64,000 nucleotides of DNA from the NCBI GenBank assembly GCA_900317745.1, contig ONHW01000012.1, forward strand, positions 1-64,000, read 5' to 3'. The stretch comes from an uncultured Bacteroidales bacterium (GTDB lineage Bacteria > Bacteroidota > Bacteroidia > Bacteroidales > Paludibacteraceae). Shown here in pieces: positions 50,614-60,372 of the stretch (positions within the stretch are counted from its first letter, which is position 1; each line of letters begins with the position of its first letter). The position numbers were made by a program, and so were the translations under genes. The notes under the pieces are model-generated. The model ran no database searches, was not told the origin of the DNA, and saw nothing but the letters and a program-made list of their open reading frames with translations.

Positions 50614-51591
50614 ATGTTTTCACAACCTGCATATTTATTTCTGTTACTGCTACTGATACCTATTATCGGTTGGTATGTGTGGCAGATGCGTAATGCCGAT
50701 GCTTCGCTTCGCGTATCAAGCACCTCGCCACTACGCAAGTATGCACTCCCCGCATGGGTGTTGCACGTACCCTTCGTGCTGCGTGTGGCTGCAGTTATTC
50801 TGCTATCCGTTGCCTTGGCACGCCCGCAACTGACTAACCGCTGGCAATCGGAGAGCACGGAAGGTATCGACATCATGATGGCTCTGGATATTTCCGGTAC
50901 AATGCTTGCCGAAGACCTCAAACCCAACCGTCTGGAAGCAGCAAAGAATGTCGGCTCGGACTTTATCCTTGCACGCCCTAACGACCAGATTGGTTTGGTC
51001 GTGTTTGCCGGTGAGAGTTTCACACAATGCCCGCTCACCATTGACCATACGGCACTGGTCAACCTCTTCCAGGCCGTAGAGTTCGGTATGATTGACGATG
51101 GTACAGCCATCGGTTTGGGATTGGCAAACTGCGTCAACCGAATGAAGGACTCAAAGACAAAGTCGAAGGTAATCATCCTGTTAACCGACGGTTCGAACAA
51201 CGCGGGTGACATCGATCCGCAAACGGCGGCGGAGATTGCCAAGACGTTCGGCATTCGCGTTTATGCCGTAGGTGTCGGCTCGTACGGACAGGCGCGAGTC
51301 CCCGTACAAACGCCTATGGGTATGCAATATATGATGATGGATTCGCAGTTTGACGAAACAACGCTCAAGAACATTGCCTCCACTACGGGCGGAGCATATT
51401 TCCGCGCAACCGACAACAACTCTCTCAAGCTCATCTACGAGCAGATTGACCAACTGGAGAAAACCAAACTGCGTGTGCGGGAATACTCAAAGCGTACCGA
51501 GAACTTCGCACCGTATCTGCTGGCGGCTTTACTGCTGCTCATTGCGGAGATTCTCGTTCGCTACTTCGGACTCCGCACCATCAGTAATTAA
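50614..51591 (+). CDS. batA: Aerotolerance protein BatA, VWA domain
   Basis: 325 residues. Two N-terminal membrane segments (about 4-20 and 54-72) and a C-terminal one (about 300-322) flank a von Willebrand A domain with a MIDAS motif, MALDISGTMLAEDL (DxSxT), TAIGLGLANCVNRM (Thr), and ILLTDGSNNAGDI (Asp). BatA-E were described in Bacteroides fragilis as a locus needed for survival of oxygen exposure. The 54 bp leader contains AAATCGTAAAT-like repeats. Confidence 0.94.
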   Translation: MFSQPAYLFLLLLLIPIIGWYVWQMRNADASLRVSSTSPLRKYALPAWVLHVPFVLRVAAVILLSVALARPQLTNRWQSESTEGIDIMMALDISGTMLAEDLKPNRLEAAKNVGSDFILARPNDQIGLVVFAGESFTQCPLTIDHTALVNLFQAVEFGMIDDGTAIGLGLANCVNRMKDSKTKSKVIILLTDGSNNAGDIDPQTAAEIAKTFGIRVYAVGVGSYGQARVPVQTPMGMQYMMMDSQFDETTLKNIASTTGGAYFRATDNNSLKLIYEQIDQLEKTKLRVREYSKRTENFAPYLLAALLLLIAEILVRYFGLRTISN

Positions 51592-51629
51592 ATGACAAAA
51601 CGGTAAATGACTAAATCGTAAATGACTTT

Positions 51630-53372
51630 ATGTTTAGATTTGCTAATATAGAACTCTTGTGGTTGCTGCTGCTCATCCCGGCTATGACGGTAGCTCACAT
51701 CCTCTTGAGTCGCAAGAAACGTCGTGCGGCACGCGAGTTCGGCGAGAAGGCATTGGTTGACTCGCTCATGCCGAATGCTGCAACAAGCCGCGTACACATC
51801 AAGTTCAGTATATTGATGCTTGCCTTGGCTTGCCTGATTATTGCTGCGGCACGACCGCAATACGGACAATCGGAACGCGTGGAAAAACGCCAGGGTATCG
51901 AAGTGATGATTGCACTGGATATATCCAACTCCATGCTTGCCGAAGATGTCGCTCCTTCGCGTCTGGACAGAGCCAAACAGATGCTCAGCAAACTGATTGA
52001 CAACATGTCGGACGACAAAGTCGGCTTGGTTGTGTTTGCAGGAGAGGCATACACCCAACTGCCTATCACGGCTGATTATGTATCCGCCAAGATGTTCCTG
52101 CAGCATATTACTCCCTCTCTCATCCAGACGCAAGGAACGGCTATCGGCGCGGCTATCAACACTTCTATCCGCGGATTCGGCGGCGAGGAAGGCAAAGCTT
52201 CGAGAGCTATCATTCTGATCACCGATGGCGAGAACCACGAGAAAGGTGCAACAGAAGCTGCACAGAAAGCTGCCGAACTGGGCATTCACGTACACGTGAT
52301 CGGTATAGGCAAACCCGAAGGCAGTCCTATTCCTATTGCCGGAACAGGAGAGTTCCGTAAGGACAGACAGGGAAACGTTGTCATTACCCACCTGAATGAA
52401 GACATGTGCCGCGAGATTGCACAGGCAGGCAAAGGATTCTACGTCCGCTGCGACAACACCAACACCGCCTATCGTGCGCTGGAGCAGGAGTTGGACAAAT
52501 TGGCTAAGCAGGAGATCGAAACCACCACGTTCACCGACTACAACGAGCAATATCAGTCGTTTGCCATTTTGGCTTTGTTGCTGCTCGTGGTTGAGTTCTT
52601 TATCTTCCCGCGCAAGAACAAAGTTCTGTCCCGCTGGAACATTTTCCGCACTCCTGCCACTGTGGCGGTATTGTTGATACTTTCCGCGCCGGCATTCGCA
52701 CAAAAAGAATCTCCTGATATACGCAAAGGCAACCACCAGTACGTCGATTCCAACTACGTGGATGCCGAGTTGCACTACAAACGCGCGCTGGAGAAGAACG
52801 ACCAATCGGTTCCGGCTAACTACAATATAGGTTGCGCTTACTTCAAGGACGGCAAATATCAGGAAGCTGCAGAGGCGTTTGAGCAGACAAGCAAACTCAT
52901 TGATCCCGAAAAAGACCATGAGAAAGCTGCTGACAACTACCACAATCTGGGCAACTCCTATTTCGCGCAAGGTCAGTTCGACAAAGCCATTGAGGCGTAC
53001 AAACAGTCGCTGCGTATCCGCCCCAAAGACCACGAGACACGCTATAACCTCGTGAAAGCCATGCAGATGAAGCAGCAGCAAGAACAGCAACAGCAGAACC
53101 AACAAAATCAGCAGCAACAACAAGAACAGCAACAAGAGCAACAACAAGAACAGCAGCAAGAACAACAGCAGCAAGAACAACAGCAGCAAGAGCAACAACA
53201 GCAAGAGCAACAACAGCAAGAGCAACAACAGCAACAGGCTGAAGAGCAGGACAGCATGGACAAAGAAACGGCCGAGCAGATTCTGCAAGCATTGGAGCAA
53301 GACGAACAAGAAACACAAGAGAAAGCACAAAAACCGCAAGGAAAGAAACGCCGCTTGGAAAACGATTGGTAA
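51630..53372 (+). CDS. Fused BatB-BatC: VWA domain, membrane segments, TPRs and Gln/Glu-rich tail
   Basis: 580 residues. Residues 1-75 have two membrane segments. VWA domain with MIDAS ALDISNSMLAED, GTAIGAAINTSIRGF and IILITDGENHEKG lies at about 85-270. A membrane segment (SFAILALLLLVVEFFIF) closes the BatB part. A second hydrophobic stretch, TVAVLLILSAPAFAQ, looks like the former BatC signal peptide; TPRs follow (YVDAELHYKRALEKN, YQEAAEAFEQTSKL, FDKAIEAYKQSLRIRP). About 55 residues of Q and E come next, then a short end. In B. fragilis BatB and BatC are separate; the fusion keeps both in one chain. It precedes batD by 79 bp. Confidence 0.93.
   Translation: MFRFANIELLWLLLLIPAMTVAHILLSRKKRRAAREFGEKALVDSLMPNAATSRVHIKFSILMLALACLIIAAARPQYGQSERVEKRQGIEVMIALDISNSMLAEDVAPSRLDRAKQMLSKLIDNMSDDKVGLVVFAGEAYTQLPITADYVSAKMFLQHITPSLIQTQGTAIGAAINTSIRGFGGEEGKASRAIILITDGENHEKGATEAAQKAAELGIHVHVIGIGKPEGSPIPIAGTGEFRKDRQGNVVITHLNEDMCREIAQAGKGFYVRCDNTNTAYRALEQELDKLAKQEIETTTFTDYNEQYQSFAILALLLLVVEFFIFPRKNKVLSRWNIFRTPATVAVLLILSAPAFAQKESPDIRKGNHQYVDSNYVDAELHYKRALEKNDQSVPANYNIGCAYFKDGKYQEAAEAFEQTSKLIDPEKDHEKAADNYHNLGNSYFAQGQFDKAIEAYKQSLRIRPKDHETRYNLVKAMQMKQQQEQQQQNQQNQQQQQEQQQEQQQEQQQEQQQQEQQQQEQQQQEQQQQEQQQQQAEEQDSMDKETAEQILQALEQDEQETQEKAQKPQGKKRRLENDW
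53068..53238 (+). repeat. CAA/CAG/GAA trinucleotide-type repeat in batBC
   Basis: Glutamine and glutamate codons in blocks such as CAACAGCAAGAG repeated every 12 bp. The period is a multiple of 3, so length changes stay in frame. The opposite strand reads as poly-leucine, which is not a gene. Confidence 0.9.
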
Positions 53373-53381
53373 CTTCCATTT

Positions 53382-53425
53382 TCGAGTCAATCCCGACGGT
53401 CAACCGACGGTCAACCGACGGTCAA
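53382..53425. repeat. 11 bp-period array (4 units) before batD
   Basis: TCGAGTCAATC, then CCGACGGTCAA three times without change (53393-53425). CG is at positions 2-3 in every unit, as in the other arrays. It begins 9 bp after the batBC stop and ends 26 bp before the batD ATG. Confidence 0.8.
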
Positions 53426-53451
53426 CTTTTAGATGAATACATTAAACGCTC

Positions 53452-55338
53452 ATGAAAAGACTAATCCAAATAATGACTTTTGTATGCCTGCTTCCGTTAT
53501 TGGGCGTAGGCATACTGCGTGCTGAAGATGTACAATTCCGCGCACAGGCTCCGGCGCAGGTGATTGTAGGCAGACCATTCCAGTTCTCCTACACCGTGAA
53601 CCAGCGTGCCAAAGATCTGCGGGCACCGGAGTTTACTGACTTTGATTATATAGCAGGTCCGTACACCTCGCAGTCGTCATCTACCTCGTTTGTCAACGGC
53701 AAACGTACATCTTCATTCCAGATGACATTTACCTACACGCTAATGGCACAGAAGGAAGGTACGTTCAGTATTCCGCCTGCCACAATTACCGTCAGCGGCG
53801 AGCGATACACCTCCAACGGCGTGAAGATAACCGTTCTGCCTGAAGACCGGCCGCAACAATCTAACAGCGGCAGCGCTCAAACAGGCGGAGCCGGTCAAAC
53901 AGCGCAGCGCTCAAACAGCGGCAGCGGTCAAACAACACAAAGCGGACCGGAGCAAGGAAACATCTTTGTCCGCACGCTCGTCAGCAAAACAAAGGTCTAT
54001 GAGCAAGAGGCTATCCTGCTGTCGTACAAGGTGTATGTAGCGGGAGTGGACCTCAAGCAGTTCACCAACAACACCACGCTGCCGGATTTCACCTCGTTCC
54101 TGCAACAGAAGATCGACTTGCAGGACGTACAACTCGAACTCGAGAACTACAACGGCCGCAACTACCAGACAGCTACCATCTACTCCACTCTGCTCTATCC
54201 GCAAAAGTCCGGCGACATACAGATTGAACCCGCCTCGTTCGAAGCTGTGCTACTCGTACCCAATCAGGCACGCTCACGCAGTATCTTCGACGATTTCTTC
54301 AATTCCTACACAACAGCCACACGTACCTTGCGTGCACCGGGCACAACGATTCATGTTACGCCGCTGCCGGCCGGCAAACCGGCTTCGTACGCTGGCGGCG
54401 TAGGCAAGTTCAGTATGGACGCCAAACTTTCATCTACCGAAGTGAAGACCAATGAGGCTATCACACTGACTTTGACCATACGGGGTGCAGGCAACATGAA
54501 ACTGCTGAAAACGCCTGCCGTGGATTGGCCCGAAGGATTTGAGCAATACGATCCGAAGGTGACCAACAACTTCAAGACATCAACCGGCGGTATGTCAGGC
54601 ACACGGACGATCGAGTATCTCGCTATCCCGCGTGCCGCAGGCGAATATATCCTGCCAGCCATACAGTTCGGCTACTTTGATACGGAAAAAGGCAAATATG
54701 AAGTGCTCTCCACGCCGGAATATACGCTGCATATCGCCCGTGGAGCAGGCGACCAATCAGCAACCGCTCAACCTGCCGGAGTAAACTACGTGAACAAAGA
54801 AAACATCCGCGAACTCGGTTCGGATATCCGCTACATATCTGCCGCCAACTTCGTTCCTGCCAGTGACAGTGAGGTTCTTCGCATCCCCTTCGGCTCATGG
54901 CAGATGTATCTGCTGTACGGCTGTCCGTTAATCATAGCTGCGCTGCTGTTCATTATCTTCCGCAAGCGTATCCGCGAAAACGCAGATATCATAGGCATGC
55001 GCAAACGCCAAGCGAACAGCGTGGCACGCAAGCGACTGAAGACTGCTAAGAAGTTGCTTTCCGAGCAGAAGAAAGAACAGTTCTTCGAGGAGATAGAACG
55101 CGCCTCGCTGCAATATCTCAGTGACCGCCTGTCTATCCCCACTGCCGACTTGAACAAAGAAACGATCACTTCTACGCTACGCGACAGAACTATCGACGAG
55201 ACATTGATTGATCGCACCAACCGTGTGCTATCGGACGCAGCATTTGCACGCTACGCTCCCGCAATGGGAATCAAACCCGAAGAATTGTACGCACAGACCG
55301 AACAACTCATCAATGATTTAGAAGATTGCAAGTTATGA
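53452..55338 (+). CDS. batD: Aerotolerance protein BatD
   Basis: 628 residues. A signal peptide (about 1-24) and several Ig-like domains (VQFRAQAPAQVIVGRPFQFSYTVN in parts, IPPATITVSGERYTSNGVKITVLP) are followed by a Ser/Gly/Gln-rich linker (about 140-165) encoded by repeated CAAACAGCG-like DNA. A second Ig-like set leads to the membrane segment (MYLLYGCPLIIAALLFIIF, about 485-503) and a cytoplasmic end. It matches BatD/oxygen tolerance proteins and overlaps batE by 13 bp. Confidence 0.94.
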   Translation: MKRLIQIMTFVCLLPLLGVGILRAEDVQFRAQAPAQVIVGRPFQFSYTVNQRAKDLRAPEFTDFDYIAGPYTSQSSSTSFVNGKRTSSFQMTFTYTLMAQKEGTFSIPPATITVSGERYTSNGVKITVLPEDRPQQSNSGSAQTGGAGQTAQRSNSGSGQTTQSGPEQGNIFVRTLVSKTKVYEQEAILLSYKVYVAGVDLKQFTNNTTLPDFTSFLQQKIDLQDVQLELENYNGRNYQTATIYSTLLYPQKSGDIQIEPASFEAVLLVPNQARSRSIFDDFFNSYTTATRTLRAPGTTIHVTPLPAGKPASYAGGVGKFSMDAKLSSTEVKTNEAITLTLTIRGAGNMKLLKTPAVDWPEGFEQYDPKVTNNFKTSTGGMSGTRTIEYLAIPRAAGEYILPAIQFGYFDTEKGKYEVLSTPEYTLHIARGAGDQSATAQPAGVNYVNKENIRELGSDIRYISAANFVPASDSEVLRIPFGSWQMYLLYGCPLIIAALLFIIFRKRIRENADIIGMRKRQANSVARKRLKTAKKLLSEQKKEQFFEEIERASLQYLSDRLSIPTADLNKETITSTLRDRTIDETLIDRTNRVLSDAAFARYAPAMGIKPEELYAQTEQLINDLEDCKL

Positions 55339-56099
55339 AAAAACTGACAAATATATTCTTCCTGCTGCTCTTGTCAGCAGTGGCTTTTGCACAATCGCCT
55401 ACCGAACTGTGGGCACGCGCCAATCAGGCATACACCGACGGCAACTACGCCGAAGCGGCTGCCGACTACAGTGCTATCATTGAGTCTGCACCGGTTATCA
55501 CACGTGCGTATGCACCCGTATATTATAATTTAGGCAATGCGCACTTCAAGCAGGGCGAACTATCGCAAGCTATCCTGGCTTACGAACGCAGCCTGCGCCT
55601 CAAGCCTACTGACAAAAACGCAAAGTACAACCTGCGGTTCGCACAATCGCAGATTATCGACAACATTGCCGATACACAGGTGTTCTTCCTGCGCGAATGG
55701 GTAACAACTCTTCGCAACATGCTGCCGCTGAGCACATGGATGTGGAGTTCGATTATTCTGTTCAGTCTGATGCTTGTATGCCTGTTGCTGTTCGCATTCT
55801 CGCGGTCGCTTGGCTTACGCAAGGCAGGATTTTACATCAGTATCGTATGCCTTGTTTGCTCTGCTATAGCTTTTGCGAATGCCGCCTCGCTGCACCACCG
55901 CGACAGTGTGCGTGACGAGGCAATCATCACACGCGGCATAGTGAATGCCAAAGCCTCACCCGACCGTTCCGGCACCGAACTGTTCACACTGCATGAGGGA
56001 ACAAAAGTAACCATTCACGAGGAACTGGGCGGATATGTGAACATTGAAGTTGGTAACTATAACGGGTGGATACCTACCAATACACTTGAAAGAATCTAA
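55326..56099 (+). CDS. batE: Aerotolerance protein BatE, TPR and SH3 domains
   Basis: 257 residues. A signal peptide (FFLLLLSAVAFAQ), two TPRs (YTDGNYAEAAADYSAIIESAP, HFKQGELSQAILAYERSLRLKPT), two membrane segments (about 140-160 and 170-188) and a C-terminal SH3-like domain (TRGIVNAKASPDRSGTELFTLHEGTKV to IEVGNYNGWIPTNTLERI) are seen. This is the usual BatE layout. Its start overlaps the end of batD. Last gene of the Bat operon. Confidence 0.93.
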   Translation: MQVMKKLTNIFFLLLLSAVAFAQSPTELWARANQAYTDGNYAEAAADYSAIIESAPVITRAYAPVYYNLGNAHFKQGELSQAILAYERSLRLKPTDKNAKYNLRFAQSQIIDNIADTQVFFLREWVTTLRNMLPLSTWMWSSIILFSLMLVCLLLFAFSRSLGLRKAGFYISIVCLVCSAIAFANAASLHHRDSVRDEAIITRGIVNAKASPDRSGTELFTLHEGTKVTIHEELGGYVNIEVGNYNGWIPTNTLERI

Positions 56100-56128
56100 A
56101 CCGACGGCTTGAACTAAATGTACAAGAA

Positions 56129-57301
56129 ATGATCGGATTATTTAACGACAACTTTCCACCCGTGTTGGACGGCGTGGCACTAACAGTACAGAACTACGCT
56201 TATTGGCTGCACAAGAAAGGGCACGACGTATCTGTAATCACACCATACGCACCCGGAGCAGGACAGGTAATCAAGCAGGCTCCTTATCCTGTTTACAGGT
56301 TTACCTCCATTCCTATCCCGTTCAGACCGCCTTACCGGTTCGGACTGCCGTATTTCTCACCCATCTTCCTGCAAGAATGGCGGAATATGCGTTTCGACCT
56401 TGTTCACGCGCACTGCCCGTTCACCACGGCAGATCTTGCGCGCTCGGCAGCCAAATCACAGCATATACCATTGGTAGCCACCTTCCACTCGAAGTACCGC
56501 CAGGACTTTGAGCACAACGTACCGAACAAGGATGTGGTGGATATGATGATTAAGCGCGTTATCCGGTTCTACGAGAAAGCCGACGAAGTATGGATTCCCC
56601 AGGCGGCTGTAGAACCTACCTTGCGCGAATACGGCTATAAGGGCGCGGTAACAGTAGTTGAGAACGGCAACGACTTCTCCACACCGGTTGAAGAGATTGA
56701 GGTGTTGCGCAACGATATGCGTAAGGAACTTGGCCTGCTGCCCAACGAAACGATGCTGCTGTTTGTCGGACAACATATATGGGAGAAGAATATAGGTTTT
56801 ATACTCGAATCATTGGCGCTCATCAAAGACAAACCTTTCCACCTCTACATGGTCGGCACCGGTTATGCCGTACATGACATTCGCGTCAAGATCAAGGAAC
56901 TCGGATTGTCACAAAACGTAACCATGCTGGGCAATATCCACGATCGCGAACGTCTGAAGGCTATCGATGCAGCAGCCGACCTGTTTCTGTTCCCCTCGCT
57001 GTACGACAATGCTCCACTGGTGGTTCGCGAAGCGGCAGCCATGCACACTCCGTCGCTGATGCTGCAGGATTCAACAGCGGCTGAAGTAATACAACCCGAC
57101 ATCAACGGATTCCTCACCGCCAACGACAAACATGCATACGCGGCACGTATATGTCAACTGATGGAAAACCCCGAGTTACTGCAAGCGGCAGGCAAAAAAG
57201 CCTCCAACACCATTGCACGCTCGTGGGAAGATGTGATAGATGAAGTTATTCTACGCTATCGCGACATACAGGAATCCTACAAAATCAAACACGGCAAATG
57301 A
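56129..57301 (+). CDS. GT4 family glycosyltransferase
   Basis: 390 residues, GT-B fold. MIGLFNDNFPPVLDGVALTVQNYAYWL (acceptor loop) and FDLVHAHCPFTTADLARSAA lie in the N domain; LLFVGQHIWEKNIGFILESLALI, VTMLGNIHDRERLKAIDAAADLFLFPSLYDNAPLVVREAAAM (EX7E-like) in the C domain. It resembles diacylglycerol glucosyltransferases and PimB-like mannosyltransferases. It starts 29 bp after batE and overlaps the next gene by 4 bp (ATGA). Confidence 0.92.
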   Translation: MIGLFNDNFPPVLDGVALTVQNYAYWLHKKGHDVSVITPYAPGAGQVIKQAPYPVYRFTSIPIPFRPPYRFGLPYFSPIFLQEWRNMRFDLVHAHCPFTTADLARSAAKSQHIPLVATFHSKYRQDFEHNVPNKDVVDMMIKRVIRFYEKADEVWIPQAAVEPTLREYGYKGAVTVVENGNDFSTPVEEIEVLRNDMRKELGLLPNETMLLFVGQHIWEKNIGFILESLALIKDKPFHLYMVGTGYAVHDIRVKIKELGLSQNVTMLGNIHDRERLKAIDAAADLFLFPSLYDNAPLVVREAAAMHTPSLMLQDSTAAEVIQPDINGFLTANDKHAYAARICQLMENPELLQAAGKKASNTIARSWEDVIDEVILRYRDIQESYKIKHGK

Positions 57302-57657
57302 TAGTAATGGTATTATTAATGCTCCTGCAGACAGCAATGCTTGTGCTGGGTCAGGTAGCACTGAAACTCGCAATGCGCGATCTGCCCGAATGGCAATGGT
57401 CATGGTCGTATATTTGGAACGAGGTGATACTCAACTTCTGGATGATGGTTGCTATCATTCTGCTGATTGCTGCCAACCTGTTCTGGTTCTGGCTGCTGAA
57501 TAAATATCCGTTTTCACAGATCTATCCGCTCACGAGTCTTGGTTTTATATTCGGAATGTTCTCAGGAATGCTGATCTTTCATGAGCAGGTGGGTTATCTG
57601 CAGTGGATAGGTGTTATATTGGTTATGGTAGGCTGCTACTGCATTGCAAAGGTTTAA
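57298..57657 (+). CDS. Small EamA/SMR-type transporter
   Basis: 119 residues with four predicted membrane helices (about 2-20, 36-58, 66-88, 95-117), as in half-size EamA/SMR-like proteins. LGQVALKLAM and PLTSLGFIFGMFSGMLIFHEQ match the conserved positions. Such genes beside GT4 genes may flip a lipid-linked sugar, like ArnE/F; this is inference. It is coupled to the GT4 gene by ATGA. Confidence 0.85.
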   Translation: MIVMVLLMLLQTAMLVLGQVALKLAMRDLPEWQWSWSYIWNEVILNFWMMVAIILLIAANLFWFWLLNKYPFSQIYPLTSLGFIFGMFSGMLIFHEQVGYLQWIGVILVMVGCYCIAKV

Positions 57658-60367
57658 GTTATACATACTGTTCTTACTGCTTGTCGTATTTGCTTCGGCA
57701 AGTGCGCAGGAAAAGATTACCTCCCTCGCCGGCGTAGTGGTTGACGCGGATACGGGTGAGCCTTTGCCGTTTGTGCAACTATACTTTATCAAGCCAACCA
57801 GCGAAGGTTCGCTCAACACGCAGTATGGCACCACTTCCGACCTTGACGGTAACTTCTCGCTGAGCAATCCTGCCGGTTACACGACGGTTAACTTCCAGAT
57901 GGTAGGTTACAAGACAGAGATGTACACGCTGCGTCAGGGCCAGCAGCGCAAGAACATAAAGATCAAACTCAAACCTGACGTGTATAACTTGCAGGATATA
58001 GTCGTCACACCCAAGCACCGCAAGCAGGAGTACAGACGCAAAGGTAATCCAGCCGTTGAACTGATCAAGAATGTGATCGCCCACAAGGATTCACTCACGC
58101 CGCGCACACGCGAGCAATATACCGCCTCTACCTATCACCGGCAGTCGTTCGCTTTGGACAATTTCGCTCCCAACTTCAACAAAGGGCTCTGGAAAGAAGT
58201 GGATTTCATCCGCAAGTATATTGACACCACCGGCACCAATCCTGCCCTCACCTTGTCTATCCGCGAAAATCTCGGGCGCGAATTCTACCAGAAGAAACCT
58301 CACCGTGAGAAAGAAAGTATTGACAAGAAACGCTTCTTCGGTCTGGAGTCGCTCATGTCCACCCAAACGATGGAGAAGCAACTGCAAGCCATATTCAAGG
58401 ATGTGGATATCAACCAGGATAACATGAATATCCTGTTCAACCGTTTTGTATCTCCGCTATCCTCCACTCTGGCTGTGGCGTACTACCAATACTACATCAT
58501 GGACACTATCCTGGTGGACGGAGTGTCGTGTATCGATCTGGCATTCGTTCCGGTCAACTCGGAGTCCTATTCGTTTACAGGCCACTTGTATATTGTCAAC
58601 GACTCGACCTACAAGATTAAGAAATATGCGATTAATATCCCTCCGCACATCAATCTGAACTTCGTAAGCGACTATTCGGTAGCACACGAGTACAAGCAGT
58701 TGCCTGATGGACTATGGGTACCTGACAGAACATACACCTACTGCAAGTTCTATCTGACGGACAGAAAGCGCACCTTGCTGGCACGGCAAACGAAGATTTA
58801 TACCGACTTTGATTTTGACTCACCTATTGCCAAGGAGGTCTATTCGCCGTTCTACGGACTGACGGATAGTGTCAAGCCGGCAGACTCGACCTCTATCCGC
58901 GAAGACTTTCAGTATTGGGACGAACATCGCCCCGAACCTCTTTCGTTCTACGAGTCGTCGGTTATGGATCTGGTAGATGAGTTCAAGAATACGCCCAAGT
59001 TCAATGCACTGCTGATGGCTGTAGATGCACTTACATCGGAGTTTGTTGCCACCGTACCATCTACGCGATGGGGTGAATCGAAATGGGATTTCGGACCGAT
59101 ATACAACACTATCTCATGGAATATGCTGGAAGGTGTGCGTCTGCGTGTCGGCGGTACAACAACAGCCAACCTGCATCCGCAGTTCTTCCTGTCCACCTAC
59201 GCCGCCTACGGCTTTGGTGACAAGCGTCCGAAAGGCGACCTGACGCTCATGTACTCGTTCAACAAGAAGCGCTACCATCAGTATGAGCCGCTACGCGACT
59301 ATCTGGCTCTGTCGCTTAACTACGACGTGCAAGAGCCCGGACAACAGTTCAGCGTACTGGAGCGCGACAACCTGCTGATGTCTATTCCGACAAGCAAGAT
59401 TGTAATGAAGAACTTCCAGTACGTCGCCCGCGGCAGGCTGTTGTACTACAAGGAGTTACCTATCCAGTTGACTACCAAGCTCAACTTCGATTACGAGTAC
59501 AACGAGGCAGCCGGAGCAATGACCTACGACCGGATAACAGGCTACGACACATTGGGTATCATCAGCGGCACACAACGCATCAAGGCGTATCACAATTATG
59601 AGTTCGGCGCAGAGTTGCGCTATTCGCCCGGTGCAGATTTTCCGATCAACCGTGTGGGCGTTGAGACTCCGTTCACCCTGGAGCAAGATGCGCCGGTCAT
59701 AAGTATCCGCCACACGATTGGTTACCTGGACGACAGATATGCCGGTGGGCAGGGATTCTTCTACAATGCCACCCAACTCACTGCCGAGAAGCGGTTCTGG
59801 TTCTCGAGTTTCGGACACCTGGACGCACGAATCCAAACCGGCATGGTGTGGAACAAAGTGCCGTTCACCAAACTCTATTCGCCAACCACCTCCACCTCTA
59901 TCTTCCTTGGCAAGAACGCGTTCAACCTGATGCAACCGATGGAGTTTATCATGGACGAATATGTTGCTCTGTATGCGACCTACTTCTTCAAAGGTTGGAT
60001 ACTCAACCGTATACCCGGTATCAACCGGCTCAAGTTACGCGGCGTGATCTCCTTCTCGGGTATCTATGGCGGACTGACAGACAAGAACAATCCCTATATA
60101 GCCGGCAACGAGGGGCTTTACAAGTTCCCGGACTCCTCGACATTTGACGCCAACGGCGAATATATATCCGGCTATACCTCCTCGCCTATCGGCAAACTGC
60201 CATACATGGAGTTTACCGCAGGTTTTGAGAACATACTCAAGTTTATCCGCATCGATTACGTCCGCCGCATCACATACAACGACTATATGCTGCCCAACGG
60301 TAATCGCCGCAAGATCGGTGCTTGGGGACGAAACGGAGTGAAAATAACCGTACGCTTTGCACTATAA
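57644..60367 (+). CDS. DUF5686 / CarboxypepD_reg-like outer-membrane protein
   Basis: 907 residues. It starts with TTG at 57644, overlapping the previous gene by 14 bp; a signal peptide (YILFLLLVVFASASAQ) follows directly. The carboxypeptidase-regulatory-like plug domain (LAGVVVDADTGEPLPFVQLYF to DLDGNFSLSNPAG, YNLQDIVVTPK) leads to the DUF5686 domain (RRKGNPAVELIKNVIAHKDS, the family signature) and a beta-barrel end (GAWGRNGVKITVRFAL). The family is specific to Bacteroidota; the substrate is unknown. Known homologues are surface proteins. Confidence 0.93.
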   Translation: MQRFKLYILFLLLVVFASASAQEKITSLAGVVVDADTGEPLPFVQLYFIKPTSEGSLNTQYGTTSDLDGNFSLSNPAGYTTVNFQMVGYKTEMYTLRQGQQRKNIKIKLKPDVYNLQDIVVTPKHRKQEYRRKGNPAVELIKNVIAHKDSLTPRTREQYTASTYHRQSFALDNFAPNFNKGLWKEVDFIRKYIDTTGTNPALTLSIRENLGREFYQKKPHREKESIDKKRFFGLESLMSTQTMEKQLQAIFKDVDINQDNMNILFNRFVSPLSSTLAVAYYQYYIMDTILVDGVSCIDLAFVPVNSESYSFTGHLYIVNDSTYKIKKYAINIPPHINLNFVSDYSVAHEYKQLPDGLWVPDRTYTYCKFYLTDRKRTLLARQTKIYTDFDFDSPIAKEVYSPFYGLTDSVKPADSTSIREDFQYWDEHRPEPLSFYESSVMDLVDEFKNTPKFNALLMAVDALTSEFVATVPSTRWGESKWDFGPIYNTISWNMLEGVRLRVGGTTTANLHPQFFLSTYAAYGFGDKRPKGDLTLMYSFNKKRYHQYEPLRDYLALSLNYDVQEPGQQFSVLERDNLLMSIPTSKIVMKNFQYVARGRLLYYKELPIQLTTKLNFDYEYNEAAGAMTYDRITGYDTLGIISGTQRIKAYHNYEFGAELRYSPGADFPINRVGVETPFTLEQDAPVISIRHTIGYLDDRYAGGQGFFYNATQLTAEKRFWFSSFGHLDARIQTGMVWNKVPFTKLYSPTTSTSIFLGKNAFNLMQPMEFIMDEYVALYATYFFKGWILNRIPGINRLKLRGVISFSGIYGGLTDKNNPYIAGNEGLYKFPDSSTFDANGEYISGYTSSPIGKLPYMEFTAGFENILKFIRIDYVRRITYNDYMLPNGNRRKIGAWGRNGVKITVRFAL

Positions 60368-60372
60368 CCGAT

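Noticed and set aside
51588-53390. 600-codon minus-strand frame opposite batBC, leucine-rich
   Set aside because: It is the complement of the Gln/Glu repeat and VWA gene; the poly-Leu run is the antisense of CAA/CAG/GAG codons and has no domain.
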